64,000 nucleotides of DNA from Sporosarcina sp. D27 (GTDB taxonomy: Bacteria; Bacillota; Bacilli; Bacillales_A; Planococcaceae): positions 1-64,000 of the forward strand of contig NZ_AZUC01000013.1 of NCBI RefSeq assembly GCF_000586555.1, written 5' to 3'. A program made the position numbers and the translations under genes. This document shows, piece by piece, positions 26,811 through 35,752 of this stretch. Each line of letters opens with the position of its first letter. Within the stretch, counting starts at the first letter, position 1. The notes beneath the pieces are model-generated. The model searched no databases. It was given only the letters and a program-made list of their open reading frames with translations, and was not told where the DNA came from.

Positions 26811-28634
26811 ATGACTGGAAGAAACGAACCATGCCCATGCGGCAGTGGGAAAAAGTATAAAAAGTGCTGTGGGAAAGTTGGCGATGATCTGCTGAGTGCT
26901 GTCGTCAATGAAGAGCTCGATCGTATTCTTAGTCAATTTTTTGATACATATCCAACAGGGGACAAGCGGGAATCCATGATGCGTCTCATGCGTCAGTGGG
27001 CTGAAAAACTCCGTGGCAGTTGGGAACCGGCACATATAGAAGAGGCGGCTTCTGAATTTTATTTATTCATAGAAGACAATTCACAATGGAAAGAGTATAT
27101 ACGCAAGCAACAAATCGCTGCGGCCCGTGGAACGGTACAGGACGTTCTTAAGAAGTGGGAAGAGCCGTTTATGCTACTTGGTGAAATTACAGCGGCGAAG
27201 CCAAATGCGTTGGAGATTACAAAGTTATTGACTGGCGATGTAATTGAATTGGCGCGCATAAAAGGGATGCCTGCAGATGAAGGTACATTAGTGTTTGGCG
27301 TTGTACTTCCGGATACCCGCCGTGGTGACAAGTCGATAGCACCAGTCTCATCTATGCTGTTTTTAGCGAAATGGAGCAAACAGACGAAAAAATCATTGCT
27401 TGGGCTATGGGAGAAATCATCTGATCAGTCGCCTGCAGAATTCGTCCGCAAGAATACGCTTGAAATATATGAACTGCTAGTAAAACGCAGTATGGCTTCG
27501 ATGAATGAAATAATTGAAGATGTACTCGCACCGGCGCAGTTGACTGCATTGAAGCAGCTTGACGAACATCTTGCGAAAGCAGATGAGCCTGCAGATGTCA
27601 GAGAAATGCTTCAGAAATTGGCGGTTGCATACTTTTTAAACACGGAAGTTGTAGAGGATGCTGAACTGGATGTGTCTGCGTTTGTACAGGCATCGCTTCA
27701 AGTCGGTCACTCGTTATCACTGGTCAAACAAGAGACTACGCTTGAACCGGCAGAAGATACGGACGCGGTTGACCGTTTCTCGAAAGAGTTGAGAGAGTTA
27801 TATGATGCGATGATGACAGACGGAGATGCTGCAGCCGCTGCTATCTACGAGATTGGTACTGACCCAAGACCGACAGAATCGGAGCTATGGGAAACGGCGA
27901 TGACGACTTCTGGTGTTGTCGAACCTGAGCGACGTCCAGGGGTAGATGAAGGACGTGCACAGCGACTTGCTTATGAAGCATTTGGCGCTGAAGACGAAGA
28001 AACGCGCCGGAAGTTGTCGGATTCGGCGTTGTCCATTGTACCGGACTTGTCTGATGGATTATTGCTGAAAGCAGAAACGGAAGAAAACCTAGAAAAGGCG
28101 AGCGAGCTTTATGAGCGGGCAATCCGAGAGGCGAGTAAACGGTTTGAAGCGGGCGAAAACCCGTGGCAAAACATACCGAATCGACCGTTCATGCGGGCTG
28201 CATTTGCATATGGTACGCACCTGTTCATGCACGGAGAGTTCAACGAAGCTGCCGAGGTGTTCTTGGATCTCGTGCGCATGAATACGACAGACAACCAAGG
28301 GGCGCGCTATGAAGCGATTGCTTCGCTGATTCATGCTAGACGCTTCAATGAAGCGGGCGAGCTATTAGTTCGCTACGAGCGGGGTTCTGAAAATGATGCC
28401 GCGTATTTATACTTGGATTGGAAACTCGAAAACGAAGCAACAGGTGGAGAGTCTAAAGAAGAGGCAGATATGCTGAAGAAAGCATCTGCAGCAAATGGCA
28501 ATGTCATGCACTTGATGGCATTCCGTGCCCAAACGATAGATTATCCACGGCATGAGCGTCTTGAACCAGGAAGTAAAGCAGAAGCACGCTATATTTGGTT
28601 GTTATTGAATGGTCCAAGTGGTTTGAAGGGGTAA
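26811..28634 (+). CDS. SEC-C metal-binding motif protein with TPR-like C-terminal half
   Basis: The N-terminus GRNEPCPCGSGKKYKKCC is a SEC-C zinc motif, as found at the SecA tail. The rest (607 residues total) is acidic and helical. Residues about 390-530 contain TPR-like helix pairs (AQRLAYEAFGAEDEETRRKL, ELYERAIREA, FNEAAEVFLDLVRM, RRFNEAGELLVRYE). No enzymatic motif is seen. It is not a known Mo-cofactor protein, but it follows moaA by 36 bases and its SD is in a hairpin coupled to the moaA end. It might be a chaperone or adaptor. The function is unknown. Confidence 0.75.
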   Translation: MTGRNEPCPCGSGKKYKKCCGKVGDDLLSAVVNEELDRILSQFFDTYPTGDKRESMMRLMRQWAEKLRGSWEPAHIEEAASEFYLFIEDNSQWKEYIRKQQIAAARGTVQDVLKKWEEPFMLLGEITAAKPNALEITKLLTGDVIELARIKGMPADEGTLVFGVVLPDTRRGDKSIAPVSSMLFLAKWSKQTKKSLLGLWEKSSDQSPAEFVRKNTLEIYELLVKRSMASMNEIIEDVLAPAQLTALKQLDEHLAKADEPADVREMLQKLAVAYFLNTEVVEDAELDVSAFVQASLQVGHSLSLVKQETTLEPAEDTDAVDRFSKELRELYDAMMTDGDAAAAAIYEIGTDPRPTESELWETAMTTSGVVEPERRPGVDEGRAQRLAYEAFGAEDEETRRKLSDSALSIVPDLSDGLLLKAETEENLEKASELYERAIREASKRFEAGENPWQNIPNRPFMRAAFAYGTHLFMHGEFNEAAEVFLDLVRMNTTDNQGARYEAIASLIHARRFNEAGELLVRYERGSENDAAYLYLDWKLENEATGGESKEEADMLKKASAANGNVMHLMAFRAQTIDYPRHERLEPGSKAEARYIWLLLNGPSGLKG

Positions 28635-28677
28635 TGGATGAGTGCAAGAATGCAACAGTTCGAATGAGGCGTGGGAA

Positions 28678-28898
28678 GTGCTCATAAACTCGAGAATGTG
28701 CTCATAAACTCATGAAAGTGCTCATAAAACTGTGAAAGTGATCATAAACTCGAGAAAGTGCTCATAAAACTGTGAAAGTGATCATAAACTCATGAAAGTG
28801 CTCATAAAACTGTGAAAAGTGATCATAAACTCAGGAAAGCGCTCATAAAACTGGGAAAGTGCTCATAAACTCAAAAATATGCTCATAAATCCAGTCGA
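28678..28898 (+). repeat. Tandem array, 20-bp unit of the (A/C)TCATAAA family, locus 1
   Basis: Eleven units begin at 28678, 28698, 28718, 28738, 28758, 28778, 28798, 28819, 28839, 28859 and 28879 (one unit is 21 bp). Unit consensus is GTG(C/A)TCATAAACTCATGAAA. The core (C/A)TCATAAA is almost invariant, while the last 9 bases vary. The array lies after the SEC-C gene. The remaining bases to 29161 contain no gene; one stray GCGCTCAAAAACTCC unit occurs near 29127. Confidence 0.9.
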
Positions 28899-29161
28899 CA
28901 CGCCAGCTCAATTCTGCAAATACAAGTTCAAAGGACCCTCCCAAAAAAATAAGCGAAGCGCCACCAATTAATCTCTTTCACACTGGTAATGGAAGATAAT
29001 TATCAAAAAAGGTACTAGAAACTGGCAGTGAAGAACGTAAAAGATTTGATTGGTAAAGTGCACTAAGTGAAAAATCTCTTCTGACCGGTAGACGTTTCGT
29101 GTTTCGTTGATCAGGAATGATAGGGAGCGCTCAAAAACTCCATCCAACACAAAATCAACTT

Positions 29162-29192
29162 AAAAAGCTGTCCGCACCTGCGGACAGCTTTT
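29162..29192. terminator. Bidirectional terminator downstream of the AIM24-family gene
   Basis: AAAAAGCTGTCCGC pairs with GCGGACAGCTTTT around ACCT. The T runs on both strands fit termination of the minus-strand gene and of any rightward transcript. Confidence 0.85.
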
Positions 29193-29208
29193 CATTATCT
29201 TCTAAAAC

Positions 29209-30003
29209 TCATTTTCCGCCTAACAAATCGAACAATCCACCGGCGACACTACCTTCACCTTTAGAACTGCCTCCAGGAATTTGGGGAGCGGAAGCAAATA
29301 CACGGCTCGCAAGACGAGAGAACGGAAGTGACTGAATCCATACAGTTCCTGGTCCGCGAAGCGTTGCGAAGAACAATCCTTCTCCACCGAAAAGTGCGGT
29401 TTTCACACCTTTTACCGTCTCGATTGAGTAATCCACATCATGCGTCATCGCAACAAGACAGCCTGTATCTACACGCAACGATTCTCCTGGTTGTAGCTTT
29501 TTCTCAATGATTGTCCCGCCCGCATGCACAAATGCTAGACCATCGCCTTCCAGCTTCTGCATAATGAACCCTTCTCCACCAAAGAACCCTGTACCGAGCT
29601 TCCGTTGAAATTCGATTCCTACAGATACACCTTTAGCTGCTGCTAGAAACGCATCCTTCTGACAAATGATTTTCCCGCTATGTTCACTTAAATCCATCGG
29701 AATAATCTTTCCAGGATAAGGAGAGGCGAAAGACACATGACGCTTTCCGGATCCGGTATTTGTGAATGTCGTCATGAACAAACTTTCACCTGTTAGCACG
29801 CGCTTTCCTGCTCCCATGATTTTGCCGAACAATCCGCCATCACTGCTGGAACCATCACCGAAGATCGTCTCCATTTCAATGTGGTCTTCCATCATCATGA
29901 GCGCACCGGCCTCTGCTACAACAGTTTCCTGTGGATCTAGCTCAACTTCTACAAACTGCATATCATCGCCGTGAATCTTGTAATCGATTTCGTGATTGTT
30001 CAT
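29209..30003 (-). CDS. AIM24 / TIGR00266-family protein
   Basis: A 264-residue beta-rich, Gly-rich protein of the tryptophan RNA-binding attenuator-like fold family (AIM24; COG2013 type). Typical stretches: [41 protein letters not shown] and [15 protein letters not shown], ending in a Gly-rich tail. Biochemical role is unknown in bacteria. ATG 30003 is preceded by GGAGG on the minus strand. It lies 62 bases downstream of the TetR gene on the same strand, so the two may be co-transcribed. Confidence 0.85.
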   Translation of the reverse strand: MNNHEIDYKIHGDDMQFVEVELDPQETVVAEAGALMMMEDHIEMETIFGDGSSSDGGLFGKIMGAGKRVLTGESLFMTTFTNTGSGKRHVSFASPYPGKIIPMDLSEHSGKIICQKDAFLAAAKGVSVGIEFQRKLGTGFFGGEGFIMQKLEGDGLAFVHAGGTIIEKKLQPGESLRVDTGCLVAMTHDVDYSIETVKGVKTALFGGEGLFFATLRGPGTVWIQSLPFSRLASRVFASAPQIPGGSSKGEGSVAGGLFDLLGGK

Positions 30004-30065
30004 TGTCTGTTCCTCCGAGAATCAAATTTGTTACTCAGTAATACGTTATTGACAGAGGGAAGGTT

Positions 30066-30974
30066 TCAATTACTTGAACTGCAAGTACCTTTTGACCGAA
30101 GATCTTTCACTAATTTAATTTGGGAACACAACTTAGAGATTTTATCGGCATAAGTTGTGGAGGAATAATGTGATAGGAAAGAAGTCGTAACGGATTCCAA
30201 AATTGTTGGACCACTATTTCCAGTAACGAGTTCTTCTAACAGAAATGTTACATATTCTATCCCTTTTTCTTCCCGATCCTTCTCGAAACGAGAAAGCATG
30301 GTACGTAATTCACTCATTAACACTTCTTTAGTATCTTCATTGTCCGCGTACGTTAACTTTTCAAGAAGAGCCTTTCCGAGCAATTTGTCACCACTCGATA
30401 TCATACCAGCCATAATATCATCAAGGCGTCGAATGGTAAATGGAACGAGTTGATCATAATTGAATGTATTTTTTTCTCGTCCACCAATCTTTACGAAATG
30501 ATGAATGTGTTGCATCATGCCGACAAGAATCACTGCACCGTCCGCATTGTATGGTTCAGATTCAGGACCATATACTTCGAGCAATCTCCCTGATAGCCAG
30601 GAGATTTCGGATAGATACTGTTTCCGAACAAAAGTTCTCATTTCGTCGTCTTTAGAAAAGAAAACTGCTTCATAGATAGGAAGTAAATTGCGTTCTCGAT
30701 CGACATGCGCACGGGTTACAATTTGCAAGGCAAAAATTGTTTTATCCGTACGGTCCTGCCCAAGAAGTAATTTTCGTCGTCTGGTAATCGACTCTTCATT
30801 CGCCATTTCCAAAATGGCTAACAAGCATTCATTCTTCGAAGTGAAATAATTATAAAATGTCCCTTTGGAAATACCTGCTGCATTTAAGATATCTTGAACA
30901 GAAGTTGCAACAATGCCTTTTTCTTGAAAAACCTGCTGCGCAGCTAGAATAACTTTCAATTTCCGCTCGTTCAT
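30066..30974 (-). CDS. TetR/AcrR-family regulator divergent from an MFS drug transporter
   Basis: The N-terminal HTH is clear (AAQQVFQEKGIVATSVQDILNAAGISKGTFYNYFTSKNECL). The ligand-binding part is unusually long: 302 residues against about 190-220 for the family, with an acidic extension in the last third. It likely represses the divergent MFS exporter and possibly itself. The 174-base divergent gap holds candidate half-sites (see the regulatory entry). The inducer is unknown. Confidence 0.9.
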   Translation of the reverse strand: MNERKLKVILAAQQVFQEKGIVATSVQDILNAAGISKGTFYNYFTSKNECLLAILEMANEESITRRRKLLLGQDRTDKTIFALQIVTRAHVDRERNLLPIYEAVFFSKDDEMRTFVRKQYLSEISWLSGRLLEVYGPESEPYNADGAVILVGMMQHIHHFVKIGGREKNTFNYDQLVPFTIRRLDDIMAGMISSGDKLLGKALLEKLTYADNEDTKEVLMSELRTMLSRFEKDREEKGIEYVTFLLEELVTGNSGPTILESVTTSFLSHYSSTTYADKISKLCSQIKLVKDLRSKGTCSSSN

Positions 30975-30992
30975 TACATCACCTTTTTGTTA

Positions 30993-31055
30993 GTTAATAT
31001 ACCGACAGTCTACTATCAAAATGCACATATATCAACGAAATAAAGTGGTTAATAT
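30993..31055. promoter_or_regulatory. Candidate operator half-sites in the tetR/MFS divergent region
   Basis: GTTAATAT occurs at 30993-31000 and 31048-31055, and a near-inverse ATATCAAC at 31029-31036 forms an imperfect inverted repeat with the second copy (spacer 11). A possible MFS promoter follows (TTGATT 31063, TATAAA 31084, short 15-base spacer). Assignment to the TetR protein is inference. Confidence 0.3.
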
Positions 31056-31148
31056 TTTTATATTGATTTTTTTGGACTATGAGTATAAACTATTCTTCAT
31101 GATGTTTTTTTTAGTAATGAATTAACAGCTAACTGGAGGAATTAATAG

Positions 31149-32702
31149 ATGGAAACTAAAGACCATGTTAAGAAAATGCATGAAAAGCCACCGTATGGCA
31201 TAATCATCATCCTTTTCATAGGCGCATTTGTCGCAATACTGAACAATACGCTGCTCAACATTGCGCTCCCTACAATTATGGATGAATTTAAGATAGACCC
31301 TTCACAAGTGCAATGGCTAACGACTGGCTACATGCTTGTCGGCGGTATTATGATGCCAGCCAGTGCTTTTTTCATTCTCAAATTCAAGAACCGTAATCTA
31401 TTCTTGACAGCGATGACCCTGTTTTCATTGGGGACATTTTTGGCGATTATCACGCCGAACTTCGCGTTATTAGTAGCCGCACGGATGATCCAAGCAGCGG
31501 GTGCCGCTTTGCTTATGCCGCTACTAATGAACGTCATGCTCGTTGCCTTTCCGATTGAAAAACGCGGTCAGGCACTTGGCTATTTTGGACTCGTCATGTT
31601 TACGGCTCCTGCGATTGGACCGACTCTCTCTGGGTTCGTAGTTGAACACTACTCATGGCGTGCTTTGTTCATCATCGTCTTGCCAATTGCATTGTTTACA
31701 ATCGTGTTTGCAATGATTAAACTTCGCAACATCACACCAAACAAACCAGTAAAAGTAGATACTTTTTCAATTTTCCTTTCAAGTATTGGATTTGGTGGCT
31801 TGTTGTACGGGTTCAGTTCGGCAGGAAGTAAAGGATGGACATCACTTGAGGTCCTTGGCCCCATCATCATCGGAGCCATTGCTTTAGTAGTATTCGTTAC
31901 GCGCCAATTACGGAAATCAGAACCAATGCTCGACTTCCGGATCTACAAACATCCGATGTTCGCCTTGTCTTCTGTAATCTCTGTTGTAGTATCAGTTGCT
32001 ATGTTCTCAGGGATGATTCTGACACCGCTTTACGTACAGAGTGTGCGTCATATTTCACCACTCGATTCTGGATTGCTCATGTTACCGGGTGCTGTTGTTA
32101 TGGGATTCATGTCCCCGATTACAGGGAAGTTGTTTGATAAATACGGACCGAAAGGACTCGCAATTACGGGTCTTTCAATTACAGTCCTTACAACGTATAT
32201 GCTCTCACAGCTACAAATGGATACAGGTTATTTCGAATTGATGGCTATATACACAGCTCGGATGTTTGGACTCTCGATGGTCACAATGCCAATCATGACG
32301 AATGGTATGAACCAGTTGCCAATGGCTTCAAATCCACATGGTACGGCGATGAACAGTACCGTTCAGCAAGTGTCCGGTGCGATTGGATCTGCAATTTTGT
32401 TAACCGTTATGACGAAACGTGCTGAAACGTCAGGTGCCCAAATCGCACAAGACGCAGCCGCTTCAGGGAGTATCCCGACGGATGCAGCAGGATTGGCAGC
32501 ATTCAAAGTTCAAGTAGGTCAGCAAGCCCAACTGGATGGTATTAACCATTCGTTCTTTATCTCCGCGATTATCGCAGGAGTGGCGCTTGTCTTAACGTTC
32601 TTCATCAAGCGTGTCAAACCGCCGAAGTTCAGCGAACAAGTAATACCTGAAACACCAGCTGAAGCACGAGTTGAAGCACCATTAGATAACAACAAAGCAT
32701 AA
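31149..32702 (+). CDS. DHA2-type MFS multidrug transporter (EmrB/QacA family)
   Basis: A 14-helix proton-driven drug exporter of 517 residues. Family motifs include LNIALPTIMDEF, QWLTTGYMLVGGIMMPASAF, the motif-C-like GPTLSGFVVEHYSWRALF and the C-terminal QLPMASNPHGTAMNSTVQQVSGAIG. Start ATG 31149 follows CTGGAGGA. It is controlled, by context, by the divergent TetR regulator. The cytoplasmic tail (about 25 residues) is Glu/Ala-rich. The substrate cannot be predicted. Confidence 0.93.
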   Translation: METKDHVKKMHEKPPYGIIIILFIGAFVAILNNTLLNIALPTIMDEFKIDPSQVQWLTTGYMLVGGIMMPASAFFILKFKNRNLFLTAMTLFSLGTFLAIITPNFALLVAARMIQAAGAALLMPLLMNVMLVAFPIEKRGQALGYFGLVMFTAPAIGPTLSGFVVEHYSWRALFIIVLPIALFTIVFAMIKLRNITPNKPVKVDTFSIFLSSIGFGGLLYGFSSAGSKGWTSLEVLGPIIIGAIALVVFVTRQLRKSEPMLDFRIYKHPMFALSSVISVVVSVAMFSGMILTPLYVQSVRHISPLDSGLLMLPGAVVMGFMSPITGKLFDKYGPKGLAITGLSITVLTTYMLSQLQMDTGYFELMAIYTARMFGLSMVTMPIMTNGMNQLPMASNPHGTAMNSTVQQVSGAIGSAILLTVMTKRAETSGAQIAQDAAASGSIPTDAAGLAAFKVQVGQQAQLDGINHSFFISAIIAGVALVLTFFIKRVKPPKFSEQVIPETPAEARVEAPLDNNKA

Positions 32703-32705
32703 TCG

Positions 32706-32746
32706 AAAGCCCTTTACTGGAAAATTTCTAGTAAAGGGCTTTTTTA
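32706..32746 (+). terminator. Intrinsic terminator after the MFS exporter
   Basis: AAGCCCTTTACT pairs perfectly with AGTAAAGGGCTT around GGAAAATTTCT, followed by TTTT. Confidence 0.93.
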
Positions 32747-32777
32747 TATGGAATCTGTTCTGAAGATAACTGAACTG

Positions 32778-32957
32778 GAGCTCATAAATTTGGGGGAGTG
32801 CTCATAAATCGTGAAAAGCGCTCATAAACCCAGGAAAGTGATCATAAACTCTGAGAAGTGCTCATAAACCCAGGAAAGTGATCATAAATCTTGAGAAGTG
32901 CTCATAAACCCTGAAAAATGCTCATAAACTCCAGTAAACGCTCATAACATGAATAAG
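32778..32957 (+). repeat. Tandem array, 20-bp unit of the (A/C)TCATAAA family, locus 2
   Basis: Nine units start every 20 bases from 32778 to 32938. Positions 4-11 are (C/A)TCATAAA, and the C and A types partly alternate. The two CCCAGGAAA-tailed units (32818 and 32858) are identical apart from their second base. The array has the same sequence family and orientation as the array at 28.7 kb, 4 kb away. It sits between the MFS terminator and the lysine operon promoter. Confidence 0.9.
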
Positions 32958-33016
32958 GCAATCAGAATCTTCTCAATTCAATGAAAGGAAATAACTAGTT
33001 GCTGTCGAATAGAGTA

Positions 33017-33030
33017 TGAAAGGGCTTACA
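33017..33030 (+). promoter_or_regulatory. cre-like (CcpA) site upstream of the lysine catabolic operon
   Basis: TGAAAGGGCTTACA matches the cre consensus TGWAANCGNTNWCA at all defined positions but one (G for C in the central CG). It lies 36 bases before the aldehyde dehydrogenase start, where CcpA would block transcription. Not proven. Confidence 0.45.
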
Positions 33031-33065
33031 AATCTATCAACCTTTTTGGAGAGGGGAATGCAGCA

Positions 33066-34544
33066 ATGAAACTGAACAACTACATCAATGGACAATGGGG
33101 TACAGATATAGGAGCAGACTATACAGCGGTAAAAAACCCAGCGAACGGAAAAACATTAGCTGACGTGCGTCTATCGACAGCAGATGACGTCAACCAAGCA
33201 GTCGCTGCAGCGAAAGCCGCTCAAAAGAAATGGGCACGGGTTCCCGCACCGAAACGGGCAGATTACTTATATGAAATAGGGCGCATTATGATAGAAAAGA
33301 AAGAGCATCTTTCCCAAGTACTCACAAAAGAAATGGGGAAAGTTATAGAAGAAGCGCGTGGTGAAGTCCAAGAAGGCATCGACATGGCCTATTATATGGC
33401 AGGCGAAGGCCGCCGTCTCTTCGGTGAAACAGTGCCATCTGAACTTGATAACAAATTCGCGATGAGTGTCCGTGCACCAATCGGCGTTGTGGGTTTAATC
33501 ACCCCGTGGAATTTCCCGGTCGCTATTGCCACTTGGAAATCGTTCCCTGCAATTGTTGCGGGCAACACATTCATCTGGAAACCCGCAACTGAAACACCGA
33601 TGATGGCTTATGAAATGGCACTCATCTTTGAGGAAGCCGGCTTGCCAGCAGGTGTGGCAAACGTCGTATTTGGAAGCGGTGGCACAGTCGGAACAGGGAT
33701 GATCGAGCATCCGGATGTCCGCGTTGTTTCTTTTACCGGCTCAACGGAAACTGGGAGACGTGTCGCGGAACTGGGTGGGCGTCATTTGAAGAAGGTATCC
33801 CTTGAAATGGGCGGCAAAAACGCGATTATCGTTATGGACGATGCGGATATTGACCTCGCAGTTGAAGGCATTCTTTGGAGCGCCTTTGGTACCGCTGGTC
33901 AGCGTTGCACTGCATGTAGCCGGGTCATCGCGCATACGGATATAAAGCAGGAACTTGAGCAAAAGTTGCTAGAAGCGATGAAAGGCTTGACGATTGGCGA
34001 TGGAGCAGACGAATCCAACAAAATCGGTCCTGTCATTAACGCAAAATCACTTGAGAAAATTAGCTATTACGTCAACGTTGGAAAAGAAGAAGGAGCAAAA
34101 CTACTAGCCGGCGGAAATACGCTGACAGATGGCCATTACACAGGAGGGCATTACTTTGAACCAACTCTTTTCACAGATGTTGCAGCAGATAGTCGCCTTG
34201 CGCAAGAGGAAATCTTCGGTCCTGTTATTTCGCTGATTGAAATCAGTAGCTTAGAAGAAGCGATTGAAGTGAACAACAGTGTAGTATACGGCTTGTCCAG
34301 CTCGATTTTCTCAAGGGATGTCAACAAAATCTTCCAAGCACAACGTGATCTTGATACAGGAATCGTCTACGTGAACGCTGGAACAACTGGCGCTGAGATC
34401 CACTTGCCATTTGGCGGAACGAAAGGAACGGGCAATGGCCACCGAGACTCAGGCGTTGCGGCATTGGACGTCTTCACAGAATGGAAGAGCATTTACGTAG
34501 ATTTTAGCGGTAAGTTGCAGCGGGCCCAGATCGATAACAACTAA
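33066..34544 (+). CDS. Aldehyde dehydrogenase, probably 2-aminoadipate semialdehyde / piperideine-6-carboxylate dehydrogenase
   Basis: NAD(P)-dependent ALDH superfamily enzyme of 492 residues. Visible: [12 protein letters not shown] and [10 protein letters not shown] (cofactor site), [11 protein letters not shown], the general-base Glu in LEMGGKNA, the nucleophile Cys in GQRCTACSR, and EEIFGPVIS. The following gene resembles lysine 6-dehydrogenase, whose product cyclises to piperideine-6-carboxylate, the hydrated form of which this enzyme would oxidise to 2-aminoadipate. Substrate is inferred from the neighbour; the family alone allows other semialdehydes. ATG 33066 has GAGAGGGG upstream. Confidence 0.85.
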   Translation: MKLNNYINGQWGTDIGADYTAVKNPANGKTLADVRLSTADDVNQAVAAAKAAQKKWARVPAPKRADYLYEIGRIMIEKKEHLSQVLTKEMGKVIEEARGEVQEGIDMAYYMAGEGRRLFGETVPSELDNKFAMSVRAPIGVVGLITPWNFPVAIATWKSFPAIVAGNTFIWKPATETPMMAYEMALIFEEAGLPAGVANVVFGSGGTVGTGMIEHPDVRVVSFTGSTETGRRVAELGGRHLKKVSLEMGGKNAIIVMDDADIDLAVEGILWSAFGTAGQRCTACSRVIAHTDIKQELEQKLLEAMKGLTIGDGADESNKIGPVINAKSLEKISYYVNVGKEEGAKLLAGGNTLTDGHYTGGHYFEPTLFTDVAADSRLAQEEIFGPVISLIEISSLEEAIEVNNSVVYGLSSSIFSRDVNKIFQAQRDLDTGIVYVNAGTTGAEIHLPFGGTKGTGNGHRDSGVAALDVFTEWKSIYVDFSGKLQRAQIDNN

Positions 34545-34559
34545 AAGGAGGCTGATTGG

Positions 34560-35726
34560 ATGAAAGTCGTCGTACTAGGTGCAGGGTTAATGGGGAAAGA
34601 AGCTGTTCGAGACTTGGTAAAAAATGATGAGGTGACAGCTGTCTATTTAGCGGATCAAGACGTTAGAAAAGCAGAGCATTTTGCAGATGAACTCTTGTCA
34701 GACAAACTCAGTGTTTTAGTACTCGATGCACGTAATGAACTGCAATTAAGTGAAGTCATTTCACTCGGTGACGTCGTTATCAATGCATTGTTCTATACAT
34801 TCAATGAGCAAGTCGCAAAACTCGCGATTGAAGCTGGCGTTCATAGTGTAGATCTCGGTGGACACATCGGTGGTGCGACAGATGCCGTTCTACAGATGAA
34901 AGAACAAGCAGAAGCACGCGGCGTCACACTTATCCCAGATCTAGGTGTCGCACCAGGGATGATCAACATCCTATCAGGCCATGGGGCAGATAAATTGGAT
35001 AAAGTTGAGTCCATCCGCTTGTTTGTAGGGGGCATACCTGTCAATCCAGAACCTCCACTTAACTACAACATTGTGTTTTCGTTAGAAGGTGTGTTTGACC
35101 ATTACACGGATTCTTCGCGTGTGATACGAGACGGAAAAGTTCTAGAATTGCCGTCACTTTCGGAAATTGAAACCGTTCATTTCGATGAATTCGGCGATAT
35201 GGAAGCCTTCCATACATCAGGTGGAACTTCCACCCTTATAGAATCATTCCCGGACGTTCAAACGCTTGAGTACAAGACACTACGCTATCCAGGTCACGCA
35301 GAAAAGTTCCAATTGCTCGTAGACCTTGGCTTATTATCACGTGAATCGACCATCCAAGTTGATGGAAAACCGTTACGTGTCCGCGATGTCATGCGTGAAC
35401 ATCTCACGCCTCAAATGCTGCTTGGCGATAAAAAAGATGCCGTATTGCTACGTGTCCTCGTAAGCGGGGAAGCTTCCGGCATGACAGCGACTTATGAGTA
35501 CAACATGACAGTGACCAAAGATATTGATATGAATGAAACCGCAATGGCTCTTGCGACTGCAAATACGATTTCCGTCGTTGCACAGATGATTGGTGGAGGG
35601 ACTATTACTAAACGTGGCGTTTATCCACCGGAATCGATCGTTCCAGGAGATCTCTATATTGAAGAGATGGGCAAACGAGGCGTCCACATTACGGAAACTA
35701 TTCACACCGGTGAAGCCGCACTTTAA
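34560..35726 (+). CDS. Saccharopine-dehydrogenase-fold protein, probable L-lysine 6-dehydrogenase
   Basis: The N-terminal Rossmann fold ([17 protein letters not shown]) and overall length (388 residues) match the single-domain lysine 6-dehydrogenase of Geobacillus rather than the larger fungal saccharopine enzymes. That enzyme deaminates the epsilon-amino group of lysine with NAD+, giving 2-aminoadipate semialdehyde. Conserved segments [34 protein letters not shown] and [13 protein letters not shown] are seen. It has a strong AAAAGGAGG ribosome site and lies 15 bases after the ALDH gene. A plain saccharopine reductase-type activity is the alternative. Confidence 0.75.
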   Translation: MKVVVLGAGLMGKEAVRDLVKNDEVTAVYLADQDVRKAEHFADELLSDKLSVLVLDARNELQLSEVISLGDVVINALFYTFNEQVAKLAIEAGVHSVDLGGHIGGATDAVLQMKEQAEARGVTLIPDLGVAPGMINILSGHGADKLDKVESIRLFVGGIPVNPEPPLNYNIVFSLEGVFDHYTDSSRVIRDGKVLELPSLSEIETVHFDEFGDMEAFHTSGGTSTLIESFPDVQTLEYKTLRYPGHAEKFQLLVDLGLLSRESTIQVDGKPLRVRDVMREHLTPQMLLGDKKDAVLLRVLVSGEASGMTATYEYNMTVTKDIDMNETAMALATANTISVVAQMIGGGTITKRGVYPPESIVPGDLYIEEMGKRGVHITETIHTGEAAL

Positions 35727-35752
35727 TTTGCGGGATGCAAGGAGGAATAGAG

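Noticed and set aside
28678..28898. CRISPR array
   Set aside because: Units of 20 bp follow each other directly with no unique spacers, and there are no cas genes.
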